The translations under genes and the position numbers were made by a program. The notes under the pieces are model-generated. The model did no database searches, was not told the origin of the DNA, and saw only the letters and a program-made list of their open reading frames with translations. A stretch of DNA of 64,000 bases from the NCBI GenBank assembly GCA_934317845.1, contig CAKRES010000009.1:1-64000 (forward strand), given 5' to 3'. How positions within the stretch are numbered: position 1 is the first letter of the stretch; each line of letters starts with the position of its first letter. Positions 7,720-16,324 of the stretch are shown here, one piece after another. This DNA comes from an uncultured Lachnospiraceae bacterium. Lineage in GTDB: Bacteria > Bacillota > Clostridia > Lachnospirales > Lachnospiraceae.

Positions 7720-10700
7720 TTAACTGATCTGCCATGTCACATGGCTTCCGGTTTCTGTTTTCGTCACCAGAAGCTGATCCTCCATTTCCTGTTTCAGCTC
7801 TGATACATGCGAGATCAGTCCGATCATCTTATTTCCGCCTGCCATCTCTTTTAAGACGCGCACTGCCTGTCCTCTGGACTGTTCATCGAGCGAGCCGAAG
7901 CCCTCATCAATGAACATCACATCCAGATGAATGGAAGACTGCGTCTGTTCGATCAGATCTGCCAGTCCAAGTGCCAGCGAGAGTGCCGCCATAAAGGATT
8001 CTCCGCCTGATAAGGTGCGCACTTCACGCTCTTTTCCTGTCACGTAGGAATATACCATCAGATCCAGTCCCCGGTTTCTTCCCTCACCTGCCTGTGAAAG
8101 ATCGCGCATCCGAAGCTCGTATTGTCCGGCTGACATCGTTTGAAAACGCTCATTTGCCGCATATAAAATGCGTTCCAGATAATACCGCTGGACAAAGGTT
8201 TCCAGATCCATCCGCGAGCCGCTGACATTTCCGGACAATAACTGATAGAGCGTTTCTGCCTGCTGGTGCTTTTGTAGCACTGCGCTCCGGTCAGCCGTAT
8301 GTTTTCTAAGCGAATCATAGGCAGTTTTGTTTTCCTTCTGCCACGACAGAAACTGCTGATACTGCTCCTGCTGCTTTTTCCATTCCTGCTCTGCTTCCTC
8401 ATAGGCTTTCCGGCACATAGAAAGATCTGGTTTGGTTTCGCCCTTTAATGCCTCTGTTGTCGATTCCAAAAGCCACTTTGCGGTTGCCACCTTCGTAAGG
8501 TATGACGCAAACTGCTCTGCCATTTCCTTTGCGCTCTCGCGGGAATAGGTATTGGTAAGCTCCTTTATTTCTTCCTCCGGCATTGCCGCTTTTTTGAGGA
8601 TTTCCTCATACTTAAGCTGCTGCTCCTGCTCCCGCTTTTCATGCTCCGGCAATTCCTCTTCATAGCGCGACAGCAGTGCCTGCCCCTGCTCGATCTTTGT
8701 CCGTATCGTCTGTAGCTGCTGCTCTTTTTCTGTGTATCCCGTTTCCTTTTCTTTGCGCAAATGCACCGCTGCGTCTTTGGCTTTTACCGCATCCTCCCGG
8801 CTCGCATATTCTGCGCTGTTCTTACTGCTTTCATATGCGGCGGCATCATGCGCATACTGTGCCTGTGCTTCCTCACACGCACGCTGCAAAGTCTGTCGCA
8901 TTTCTTCACACGCACTGCGTTCCTCCTGCACTTTCGCATAAGTCTCCGCCATCTGCTCATATTGTTTTTGCTGCTCTTTCAGCCGGTCCCCCTTTTGCTG
9001 CAACGCTTCTTCGTATGCATGATAGACCTGTTTTGCTTCTTCTATTGTTTCTGCCGGCTGCCCGGTAAGCGTTTTAAGCTCTGCAAATGCCTGCTCACAC
9101 ATCCGGGAAAATGCTGCCTGTTTTTCTTCTAAAACCTCCTGCGCCGACTTCGCTTTTGCCGCCAGCTCCTCCTGTTTTTCCCGAAGTTCTAAAAGCACGC
9201 CTTCTTCTTTATCAAGCCGCTCTCTCGTGATCGCCTGCTGCTCCTCGCTCAGCACACATGGTGCCGGATGAGAAAGAGAACCACACACCGGACAAGGGCA
9301 TCCTTCTTTTAAATATTCCTTTGCTAAAAGTCCCGCCTGCGCATCAAAAAATGCTGTCCGCATCTGCTCATAGACCTCATTCTGGCTTTGATAGTTCCGG
9401 CTTCCCGAAATGTAAGCCTGCTTTGCTTCCTCTTTCTTTTCTTCCTGTAATGCAGTTTCTTTTTGCTGTTCTTCCAGTGCCAAAAGATCCTTTTTACATT
9501 CCTTCCCCTGCTGCCATGCAATTTCAAACTTCGTTAGTTCGTTCTGGTTTTCTGCCTGGTGCTGCAATGCCTGCTGCAACTGGGTTTCCTGTTCTTTCAG
9601 CTTCTGCAGCTCCTGCTCTTTTGCCGCCTGTTCCTGCTCTTTTTGTTCTTTTCTGCTTTGGGAAACTGCAAGCTGCTGTTTTAACATTAGAAGTTTATCA
9701 AATATCAAAATGCTGCGCTCTGCCCGCTCGGTCACACGGGTTTCCTCCTGTCTGGCAGCATCCTGTTCTTTTTTGGCAGTTTCATACGCCTCCTGCGCGT
9801 CCCGTTCCTTCTGCTGCATGTCTGGAAGATTCGACCGCAAATGTTCCTGATTGTCGCGCATTTTACTGACAATCTCTTTCGCATCCATAAGGCGGTGCCG
9901 GACTGCATCAACCTCATACGCTGCCTCGATTTGCTGCGCAAGCTGCTGTTTTTTCTGCATGTCTGCTTCCTGTCCTGCAAGCTGCTTTTGCTCCTCCTCC
10001 GCTTGTTCTAATTGTGCAAATAATGCTTCTGTCGCCTTTGCCTTTGTCACAATGTCCCGCGCCTGATCTCTTTTTGCTGCTGCCTCGCTACAGTCTGTTT
10101 CATAACCTGCCCTTTTCGTTTCACAGAAAGCAAGCATTTCCTCTAATAGCGCAAGCAGCTGCTCCAGCTCTGTGATCGAAAAATTCTGCGCCGCCATGAC
10201 CACATGCTTTTTTTCTTCCAAAAGCTCTGCCTTTTCATAGGTGGGAGGCACCACAATATGTCCCGCCTCACTCTGGCAAATGGTCTTGATCTGCCCCATT
10301 TCCTTCTGCATTTCCTTTTTGCGACGGAATAATTCATCCACAATATCCTGATAGATCTCCGTGTGAAACAGCTTGCGAAATACCACCTTTTTGTCATCCG
10401 ACTTGGCACGCAAAAGCTCCATAAATTCCCCTTGCGCGATCATCGCCACCTGCATGAACTGTTCTTTGGTCAATCCGATCAGCTCGATCAGCTTTGCATT
10501 TGTTTCTTTTGCCGGATATTCCTGTCCGTCAGGCAGGATCAAAGACACCTGCTCTGCCTGTTCCATGACACCCTCTCCCCGTTTTTTCGGACGTACATGG
10601 CGCGGTGTACGGCGCACCGTATACAAAAGCTCCTGCCCGCCGGCTTCCTCCATAAAGCAAAACTCCACATACGGAGAAAGAGAAAGATCCGCATACTGGC

Positions 10701-10905
10701 TCTGCAGCTCTGCTCCGCTTTTTTTGTTATTTAAGGAACTGGTTTCCCCATAAAGCGCAAATACCATCGCATCAAAGATCGTGGTCTTGCCCGCCCCTGT
10801 ATCTCCGGTGATCAGAAACAAATTCTGATTCGGTTTCGTAAAATCAATCGTTGTTTTCTTTCCATACGAGCCAAACGCCTGCATGGTCAATGTCACTGGA
10901 CGCAT
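7720..10905 (-). CDS. sbcC: Exonuclease subunit SbcC
   Basis: 1061 residues with N-terminal Walker A GDTGAGKTT (about 33-41), a long coiled coil extremely rich in Glu and Gln, a central zinc hook CPVC near residue 538, a second coiled coil, then LSGGESF near 965 and Walker B VMFIDEGFGSLDE near 998. It is the SMC-like ATPase that with SbcD clips DNA hairpins and processes blocked ends. Its ATG directly follows the sbcD stop codon, so the two are translationally coupled. Confidence 0.97.
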   Translation of the reverse strand: MRPVTLTMQAFGSYGKKTTIDFTKPNQNLFLITGDTGAGKTTIFDAMVFALYGETSSLNNKKSGAELQSQYADLSLSPYVEFCFMEEAGGQELLYTVRRTPRHVRPKKRGEGVMEQAEQVSLILPDGQEYPAKETNAKLIELIGLTKEQFMQVAMIAQGEFMELLRAKSDDKKVVFRKLFHTEIYQDIVDELFRRKKEMQKEMGQIKTICQSEAGHIVVPPTYEKAELLEEKKHVVMAAQNFSITELEQLLALLEEMLAFCETKRAGYETDCSEAAAKRDQARDIVTKAKATEALFAQLEQAEEEQKQLAGQEADMQKKQQLAQQIEAAYEVDAVRHRLMDAKEIVSKMRDNQEHLRSNLPDMQQKERDAQEAYETAKKEQDAARQEETRVTERAERSILIFDKLLMLKQQLAVSQSRKEQKEQEQAAKEQELQKLKEQETQLQQALQHQAENQNELTKFEIAWQQGKECKKDLLALEEQQKETALQEEKKEEAKQAYISGSRNYQSQNEVYEQMRTAFFDAQAGLLAKEYLKEGCPCPVCGSLSHPAPCVLSEEQQAITRERLDKEEGVLLELREKQEELAAKAKSAQEVLEEKQAAFSRMCEQAFAELKTLTGQPAETIEEAKQVYHAYEEALQQKGDRLKEQQKQYEQMAETYAKVQEERSACEEMRQTLQRACEEAQAQYAHDAAAYESSKNSAEYASREDAVKAKDAAVHLRKEKETGYTEKEQQLQTIRTKIEQGQALLSRYEEELPEHEKREQEQQLKYEEILKKAAMPEEEIKELTNTYSRESAKEMAEQFASYLTKVATAKWLLESTTEALKGETKPDLSMCRKAYEEAEQEWKKQQEQYQQFLSWQKENKTAYDSLRKHTADRSAVLQKHQQAETLYQLLSGNVSGSRMDLETFVQRYYLERILYAANERFQTMSAGQYELRMRDLSQAGEGRNRGLDLMVYSYVTGKEREVRTLSGGESFMAALSLALGLADLIEQTQSSIHLDVMFIDEGFGSLDEQSRGQAVRVLKEMAGGNKMIGLISHVSELKQEMEDQLLVTKTETGSHVTWQIS

Positions 10906-12054
10906 TTATTTCACCCCCTGAACCGTACGGATCACATCCTGAAGCAGCGCACACTCTTCCTCTGACGGTTCCGACAAAAACCGGCAGCAAAGCGTATACG
11001 GATCTAACTCTTCCTCTGAAAACGCAACCGTATCATATGACGCTTTCCGTGCATTTTCCCTGCGGATCTCCAACAGATAAGGAAATGCTTCTTTTAAGCG
11101 ATCCTTTAAATCCCAGATATCGTGCTCCACAGTATCCTTTAACACAACCGATACATAGTCCTCACATCGCAGTGCAAGCACCTCGGCAAGCGTTCCCGTA
11201 ACGACACGCACCTGCCTGAGCGGCGTAAGCGCAAGCGGCGTAATGATCGTATCTCCCTTTTCTTTCATTTCCACACATAAAATGCTTTTTTGCTGCCCCG
11301 CCTCACTGACCGAGCAGGCAAGTGGCGTGCCACAATAGCGGTATGCCTGATCGCCAACTGTCATCGGTTTGTGAATGTGACCCAGTGCCGCATAATCAAA
11401 CGGAGCAAGCAAACGGGCAGAGATCGCATCAATATTTCCTACCGTACAAACTTCTGAAGCCATACGCTCCACTAAAGCAGCATCCTTTCCCTCCGGCAGA
11501 TAAAACTGGTGGCTTACAAATACATTTCGCTTGTCCGGATCGATCGTTTCACGCATCAGCAGCCGCTTGAGCGTTTCTTCGTAGCTGAAATTACTGCCAT
11601 CCTTATGCGTGCCAACAACCTGCTTTACCATCGACGGCTTCACAAAAGGAAGCAGATAGAAACATACCTCTCCAAAAGAATCCTTCAATGTAACACGCTC
11701 GATCTGCTCCTCCTCCCGCACCGGAGGAAGCCCTACCATATGGATGGACTGATCCTGTAACACATGACGGAAACAATTGATACGCGGCGCACTATCATGA
11801 TTTCCACTGATCATCATGATCACCGCCTTAGGAACCGCCTCATGAAGCGACGCAACAAAAGCATCAAACAACGAAACAGCCTCTGCGGATGGAATCGCCT
11901 TGTCATAAATATCCCCGGCGATCACTACCGCATCCGGATGATGCTCTGCCGCAAGGGCAACGATCTGCTTTAAAATGTAGGACTGATCCTCGCTCATATC
12001 ATAATTTTGCAGGCGCAAGCCAATATGTAGATCCGAAAGGTGAAAAAATTTCAT
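10906..12054 (-). CDS. sbcD: Exonuclease subunit SbcD
   Basis: About 382 residues beginning MKFFHLSDLHIGLRL, with the Mre11 phosphoesterase motifs DLH, GDIYD, SGNHDS and a late ALGHIHK holding the metal-binding His residues. Start set at 12054 because GGAGG lies 5 bases upstream; the frame extends further but without a site. It pairs with sbcC immediately downstream. A structured repeat (12083-12222) lies in its leader. Confidence 0.96.
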   Translation of the reverse strand: MKFFHLSDLHIGLRLQNYDMSEDQSYILKQIVALAAEHHPDAVVIAGDIYDKAIPSAEAVSLFDAFVASLHEAVPKAVIMMISGNHDSAPRINCFRHVLQDQSIHMVGLPPVREEEQIERVTLKDSFGEVCFYLLPFVKPSMVKQVVGTHKDGSNFSYEETLKRLLMRETIDPDKRNVFVSHQFYLPEGKDAALVERMASEVCTVGNIDAISARLLAPFDYAALGHIHKPMTVGDQAYRYCGTPLACSVSEAGQQKSILCVEMKEKGDTIITPLALTPLRQVRVVTGTLAEVLALRCEDYVSVVLKDTVEHDIWDLKDRLKEAFPYLLEIRRENARKASYDTVAFSEEELDPYTLCCRFLSEPSEEECALLQDVIRTVQGVK

Positions 12055-12082
12055 ATACTCCTCCTTAAATAATAATGCTCTA

Positions 12083-12222
12083 AGTTGTGCCATGCAGCAA
12101 TACCACCGCAAGCACGCTTTCGCTACTCATCGCTCGCAGCGGTACATAGGATGCCATAATACGGCATCCAAGTACCGGCGGCTCTGAATGTGCCTGCTTG
12201 TGGTATCTGCTGCATTGGCACA
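12083..12222 (+). repeat. Structured intergenic element, copy 1
   Basis: Outer arms GTTGTGCC..ATGCAGCA..ATACCAC and their complement enclose a core: CACGCTTTCGCT box, then GGTAC-ATA-GGATGCC, loop ATAATAC, GGCATCC-AA-GTACC. The core matches copies 2 and 3 in layout, bulges and loop. The element is in plus orientation, opposite to sbcD and degV, and occupies the sbcD leader or promoter region. Confidence 0.75.
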
Positions 12223-12228
12223 ACATTT

Positions 12229-12470
12229 ACCCTGAATATAGTGAGAAAACCAGATGATATCTGTTTATACAACTTTCTTTCCGGTGGTGTAAATAACAGG
12301 AAACCGGATGATATTTATCCCAATTTGCCAACTTAGCAAATTCACTATATACAAAACATCCTTCCCTCTGGCGTAGATAGCGGGAGAATAGAACAAATAA
12401 ACTATATACAACGTTCTTTCCTCTTCCCTCATCACCAACGTAGAGAAGGGGAGTGCTGGTTTTCACCCCT
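12229..12470. repeat. Imperfect direct repeats between structured elements
   Basis: On the plus strand ACTATATACAA recurs near 12343 and 12402 and a variant near 12266, each followed by a CTTTCC or CTTCC-rich block that ends in a short hairpin. A block of the form GATGATAT.T occurs near 12255 and 12318. The long minus-strand frame across here has no ribosome site and merely reflects the repeats. No gene is supported. Confidence 0.5.
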
Positions 12471-12483
12471 CTATGCAGGATAT

Positions 12484-12572
12484 TGGAACACGTCGGTACT
12501 TGGATGCCGTACTTTGGCATCCTATGTACCGCTACGTGTTCCACGATAGCGCAAGCGTCCTGCAAGGAGGGG
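12484..12572 (-). repeat. Structured intergenic element, copy 2
   Basis: In minus orientation: TGCAGGACGCTTGCGCT, then GGAACACGT, core GGTAC-ATA-GGATGCC, loop AAAGTAC, GGCATCC-AA-GTACC, ACGTGTTCC and TCCTGCA. It repeats the core of copy 1 but with unrelated outer stems. It lies downstream of degV, about 50 bases past its stop. Confidence 0.75.
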
Positions 12573-12619
12573 GAAAAGCCAGCCCTCCCCGTCCTATGCT
12601 ATGAAGTAAACAAGCGATC

Positions 12620-13507
12620 CTACTCCCGCTCATCTCCCCAGAAGAAAAGTGCCACCGTTCCCGGTCCCGTATGACTTCCAATTGTTGTTCCGATGGAATT
12701 GATCTCCACTCTTCCATTCAGTTTTGGAAAACGTTCTTCCACCAGCTTTGCCACTGCTTCAGCATCCTCCATGCAGGCGGATTCTGATATATAGCATTTG
12801 CCGCTGTATTCTGTACCATTTTGTGCATGCTCTTCCATCTTCTTTACGATCTGCTGGATCACACGACGTTTGCCACGGATCTTCTCGCGCGGGATCAGCT
12901 TTCCCTCGCCATCCACATTGAGCAGCGGACAGATATTTAAAATGTTTCCGATCGTTCCGGCTGTTTTGGAAATTCGTCCGCCACGGATATAAAACGTCAG
13001 ATCGGTTGAGAAAAACCAGTGCTGCAATTTCAGACGATTTTCCTTTGCCCATTCATACACTTCATCAATACTTTTTCCTTCATCCCGCAGATCGCACAGC
13101 TTATCCATAAGCAGTCCATAACCGGAAGAAGCTCCCAGGGAATCCAGTACATACAGCTTGCGATCCGGATAACGCTCCATCAGCTCTTCTCTTGCGATAT
13201 TTGCAGAATTGATAGAACCGGAAATTCCGGAAGACAAGGTGAGATGTAACACATCATAGCCTTCTTTTAAGAAAGCTTCAAAGTATTCTTCATATTCCTC
13301 TGCATTGACCTGGGAAGTCTTCGTCGTTGCCCCTTCTGCCGCCATTTCCTTATAAAACCGGTCAAATGGCATTGACTGACCCAGATCATCCGCATATTCC
13401 TTCCCATTCAATTCGTAGTGAAAACAAATATAATGTAATCCTCTTGCCTCCATCTGCTCCTTCGATAAATCTGCTGTAGAACAACAGCTAATCACATACT
13501 TGCTCAT
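12620..13507 (-). CDS. DegV-family fatty-acid-binding protein
   Basis: 295 residues; the start YVISCCSTADLS and the middle TLSSGISGSINSA and SLGASSGYG are typical of DegV proteins, which bind a fatty acid between two domains and in Gram-positive bacteria can hand exogenous fatty acids to FakA kinase as FakB. C-terminal SIGTTIGSHTGPGTVALFF fits the family. The first four bases overlap the stop of the upstream MecA-like gene (ATGA), so the two are coupled. No fakA is adjacent. Confidence 0.93.
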   Translation of the reverse strand: MSKYVISCCSTADLSKEQMEARGLHYICFHYELNGKEYADDLGQSMPFDRFYKEMAAEGATTKTSQVNAEEYEEYFEAFLKEGYDVLHLTLSSGISGSINSANIAREELMERYPDRKLYVLDSLGASSGYGLLMDKLCDLRDEGKSIDEVYEWAKENRLKLQHWFFSTDLTFYIRGGRISKTAGTIGNILNICPLLNVDGEGKLIPREKIRGKRRVIQQIVKKMEEHAQNGTEYSGKCYISESACMEDAEAVAKLVEERFPKLNGRVEINSIGTTIGSHTGPGTVALFFWGDERE

Positions 13508-13911
13508 TTTTGTCCTCCTTCTCTTCTGACATTTTCCTCAAAGCGTCGTATCATTTCTCTTCCTTCTTCTTCCTCTGCAAGTGAAATGGCCTGAATAAGT
13601 GACATAAGCCCCTGTGCCTGTTCCTCATCAAGAGCCGCCGCACTCTGGCGCAGGCTGTATAGATAATCGTCCACCCGTTCTGAAAAAACAAGCACGATGT
13701 CTTCCGGATAAAATTTCATTTCCGTGGAAAATGCACAGTGTGGCCATTCGTAATCCATGCTTGCCTTAGAAAGTTCCGCCGCCTTTTGCAAAAACATACG
13801 CCCAAGCGGCGTCCGGTTGACCAGATCATCCACCATGATCCCATGCTGATGCAGATCCTTTCTGCTCACATGGCACTGTACCCGGTACATTCCGTCTTCT
13901 TCTATATGCAT
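13504..13911 (-). CDS. MecA-like adaptor domain protein (small)
   Basis: 135 residues. The stretch GMYRVQCHVSRKDLHQHGI, then DLVNRTPLGRMFLQKA and the strand KFYPEDIVLVFSE resemble the N-terminal domain of MecA/YpbH adaptors that bring substrates to ClpC. The C-terminal ClpC-binding domain of full MecA is absent or replaced by a short acidic helix. Family assignment is by pattern only. It overlaps degV by four bases. Confidence 0.5.
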   Translation of the reverse strand: MHIEEDGMYRVQCHVSRKDLHQHGIMVDDLVNRTPLGRMFLQKAAELSKASMDYEWPHCAFSTEMKFYPEDIVLVFSERVDDYLYSLRQSAAALDEEQAQGLMSLIQAISLAEEEEGREMIRRFEENVRREGGQK

Positions 13912-13929
13912 GTTCCATTCCTCCTTCTA

Positions 13930-14715
13930 TTACACAACCCGCAAAATATCCACCGTATGGGCACTGGCGCCCAAAAGCTCCGGCCGCTCACACGTTGACA
14001 AATGATAGGATAAAAACAGAGAAAACGTCTCCTCATCCATATCGCGCAGAATTTTCCTCATATAATCTGCCGGACCGTCCGCCGCAATGATCTGCTCTCT
14101 TTTTACGCCACCACAGCACGCATTGATCTCGTCAATGTCCGAAAGCCGCACATATTCATAAAGATCCTTCTCCTCACTGTGGCAGTGAAAATCCTTTGAA
14201 AGCCTGCCATCCATCAGACATTCCTTCACATGCCCTTCCTTAAACCCATACGTCAGCACACCGTATTCGTTCATAAGATACGCAACGAAGATCACTCCTC
14301 CCGGCTTCACTACCCGTCTGGCTTCTGAAAGTGCCTTCACCTTATCCTCCAAAGTATACAAATGATACATCGGACCAAAGAGCAGTGCCGCATCAAACGA
14401 ATCTGCGGCAAACCGTTTCAACTGACAGGCATTTCCCTGATAGGCATGCACCTTGTCGCTGTGTTTTTTCAAAATCCCCAGATTGTATTTCACCAGTTCG
14501 ACTGCGGTCACATCATATCCTTCCTCCGCAAGTGCAATGCTATACCGACCCGTTCCGGCACCAATGTCAATGACCTTTTTACTGAAGTCATCCAGCAGAT
14601 ACCGGTGAATATATTTCATACTCGTGATATATTCCACCTGACCATGCCGCCTTAAAAGCCGCTTATCTTCATTAAACTTGTTATAATGTTTGATGAGCTC
14701 TGTCATCTGTTCCAT
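13930..14715 (-). CDS. Class I SAM-dependent methyltransferase
   Basis: 261 residues with motif I VIDIGAGTGRYSIALAE near residue 48, acidic motif II VTAVEL, and ALLFGPMYHLY as motif IV. Substrate unknown; the closest general pattern is the UbiE/small-molecule group. It lies 18 bases upstream of the MecA-like gene, so it probably heads the methyltransferase - adaptor - degV unit. Confidence 0.88.
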   Translation of the reverse strand: MEQMTELIKHYNKFNEDKRLLRRHGQVEYITSMKYIHRYLLDDFSKKVIDIGAGTGRYSIALAEEGYDVTAVELVKYNLGILKKHSDKVHAYQGNACQLKRFAADSFDAALLFGPMYHLYTLEDKVKALSEARRVVKPGGVIFVAYLMNEYGVLTYGFKEGHVKECLMDGRLSKDFHCHSEEKDLYEYVRLSDIDEINACCGGVKREQIIAADGPADYMRKILRDMDEETFSLFLSYHLSTCERPELLGASAHTVDILRVV

Positions 14716-14737
14716 GTGTGTTCTCCTTAAAAGCCGT

Positions 14738-15778
14738 CTATCGTTTCACCTTGATGCGAAGCCAGTCAGATGCCGCCCCATGATAGGTTGCATCCCCCTT
14801 TGCATAAGCTTTTACATAATAGATACCGCCCTTTTTCGGACTTCCCTTGATCACCTTGTGCTGCAGATCATAATATAGCACCGTAATATCCGCAGTATCA
14901 CCAATCTCCACACTCCTTGCCGTAACACCGACCGGCCCACGGGATAAATGAAGATTGCCCGGCGTGATGCGTACATGCTGTATCTCCTCCCCGACGGAAG
15001 TTGCCGCAAAGGAGGCAAACGAATAACCCTTTTCCTGCATGGAAGAAATAATAGAATCCAGTGCTTCAGTATCGGACTGCGAAATTACATGTACCAGAGG
15101 GATCGCCCCCTTATGGTAATAGGTCATAAACTGCTTGTAGATCGCATCCGCTCCCGGCTGGTCGTTCACATCGTAATCGTAAAATGCCATACTCCAAAGC
15201 ACGGTTGTATATCCCATGTCCTTAGTAATATGCAGCGTGCGCTCACTGAACTCTCCCATTGGCGGGCGGAAATAAAGATCCATATCGTATCCGGTCTTTT
15301 CCTTCATATATTCCGCATTTTCATTTAACTCTTTTTTGATCTCTGCCTCAGATAACGATGGAGTAGACAAATGTCGGCACGTATGGTTGCCAACCAGATG
15401 TCCTTCTTCCTTCATCCGTTTTACAAGATCCGCATTGTCCTGCAAATATGGCTTTGTCACAAAAAACAGTGCCTTCACATTATGCTTCTTAAGGGTATCC
15501 AAAATCTTCGGTGTAAATCCATTTTCAAATCCACAGTCAAATGTCAGATAGATCTCTTTCTGATCTGTCTCTACATAATAAAGAGCCTGATTTCCTTCAA
15601 ACAACTCACTTCCGGCATTGATCGGAACCTTATGCTCCTTGTTTACACTTAGCCCCCAGCCATGCGTTTCGTTGCTGTATTTGCTGTAATCCTCCGCGTT
15701 GACATTATTGCCCCACAGTGCCAGTATACCGAGTACCAGCACCATACTATATGCCAGAATACATTTTCTTAACTTCAT
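14738..15778 (-). CDS. Polysaccharide deacetylase, PdaA-like
   Basis: About 346 residues with a signal sequence or anchor at 5-27 (YSMVLVLGILALWGN). The NodB domain shows TFDCGFENGFTPKIL, HTCRHLS and RPPMGEFS, and VLWSMAFYDYD. The FDxG..NG form is that of PdaA, which deacetylates N-acetylmuramic acid to make delta-lactam for spore cortex. A C-terminal domain of about 80 residues, beta-rich and Lys-rich, follows and is not part of the usual 260-residue PdaA; it may bind the wall. Start at 15778 has AGGAG 7 bases upstream. Promoter at 15830-15858. Confidence 0.85.
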   Translation of the reverse strand: MKLRKCILAYSMVLVLGILALWGNNVNAEDYSKYSNETHGWGLSVNKEHKVPINAGSELFEGNQALYYVETDQKEIYLTFDCGFENGFTPKILDTLKKHNVKALFFVTKPYLQDNADLVKRMKEEGHLVGNHTCRHLSTPSLSEAEIKKELNENAEYMKEKTGYDMDLYFRPPMGEFSERTLHITKDMGYTTVLWSMAFYDYDVNDQPGADAIYKQFMTYYHKGAIPLVHVISQSDTEALDSIISSMQEKGYSFASFAATSVGEEIQHVRITPGNLHLSRGPVGVTARSVEIGDTADITVLYYDLQHKVIKGSPKKGGIYYVKAYAKGDATYHGAASDWLRIKVKR

Positions 15779-15829
15779 ACTTTTCTCCTGTCTTTTCGCC
15801 ATTGAAACCTGCGATTATTTTTCACTGCA

Positions 15830-15858
15830 AGTATACCACAAACCCCTGGTGCTTACAA
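15830..15858 (-). promoter_or_regulatory. Promoter of the deacetylase gene
   Basis: TTGTAA, 17 bases, TATACT on the minus strand, about 50 bases before the start codon. The pattern is housekeeping-like rather than an obvious sporulation promoter. Confidence 0.7.
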
Positions 15859-15922
15859 TGGAAACACCCTCCACCAATTGAGGTCACTTCGCAATACATA
15901 TAGTTTTACCCGTTTTCTCACA

Positions 15923-15973
15923 TTAAAAACGGATCTGCAACGGTGTACTCCCTTGCACCGTCACAGATCCGTT
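15923..15973 (-). terminator. Terminator of the glgC-glgD-spoVG unit
   Basis: AACGGATCTG..ACGGTG pairs with CACCGT..CAGATCCGTT (one-base bulge offsets) and is followed by TTTTTA on the minus strand, 25 bases after the spoVG stop. Confidence 0.9.
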
Positions 15974-15997
15974 CTCTCTCGTTTTGTTTTCAGTTCG

Positions 15998-16273
15998 TTA
16001 CAAAAGGGAATCCTCTTCCTCAAGCATCTGCTGATACTTGGAAAGGATCAACTGCTGAATAATATCTCTTGTTGTAGAATTGATCGGATGAGCAATATCA
16101 CGATATTCTCCGTCACTGGATTTCCGGCTTGGCATAGCAATAAACAAGCCTTTCTCCCCTTCGATCACTTTAATATCATGTACAACAAATTCATCATCTA
16201 ACGTAATAGACACAACAGCTTTCATCTTACCCTCTTTGGTCACTTTGCGAATACGCACATCCGTAATCTGCAT
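15998..16273 (-). CDS. spoVG: Septation/sporulation regulator SpoVG
   Basis: 91 residues beginning MQITDVRIRKV and containing FIAMPSRK and DIAHPINSTTRD, a nearly perfect SpoVG pattern. SpoVG binds nucleic acid and affects division, sporulation and virulence in Gram-positives. Start at 16273 follows AAAGGAGG; upstream in-frame ATGs belong to a hairpin region. It is 52 bases after glgD, with a GTACTC/GAGTAC hairpin (16293-16308) between them, and shares the terminator at 15923-15973. Confidence 0.96.
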   Translation of the reverse strand: MQITDVRIRKVTKEGKMKAVVSITLDDEFVVHDIKVIEGEKGLFIAMPSRKSSDGEYRDIAHPINSTTRDIIQQLILSKYQQMLEEEDSLL

Positions 16274-16324
16274 AAAATACCTCCTTTGTACTCCGTAGAG
16301 TACGCTATCCATACTCACCAGACG

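Noticed and set aside
8676..9132. Long plus-strand ORFs inside sbcC
   Set aside because: Antisense to the Glu/Gln-rich coiled coil, whose codons keep the opposite strand open.
12227..12565. 112-codon minus-strand ORF between sbcD and degV
   Set aside because: No ribosome site, and it lies entirely over hairpins and imperfect repeats.
16293..16308. GTACTC/GAGTAC hairpin between glgD and spoVG as a terminator
   Set aside because: Only 6 bp and no T run; more likely a processing or stability hairpin.
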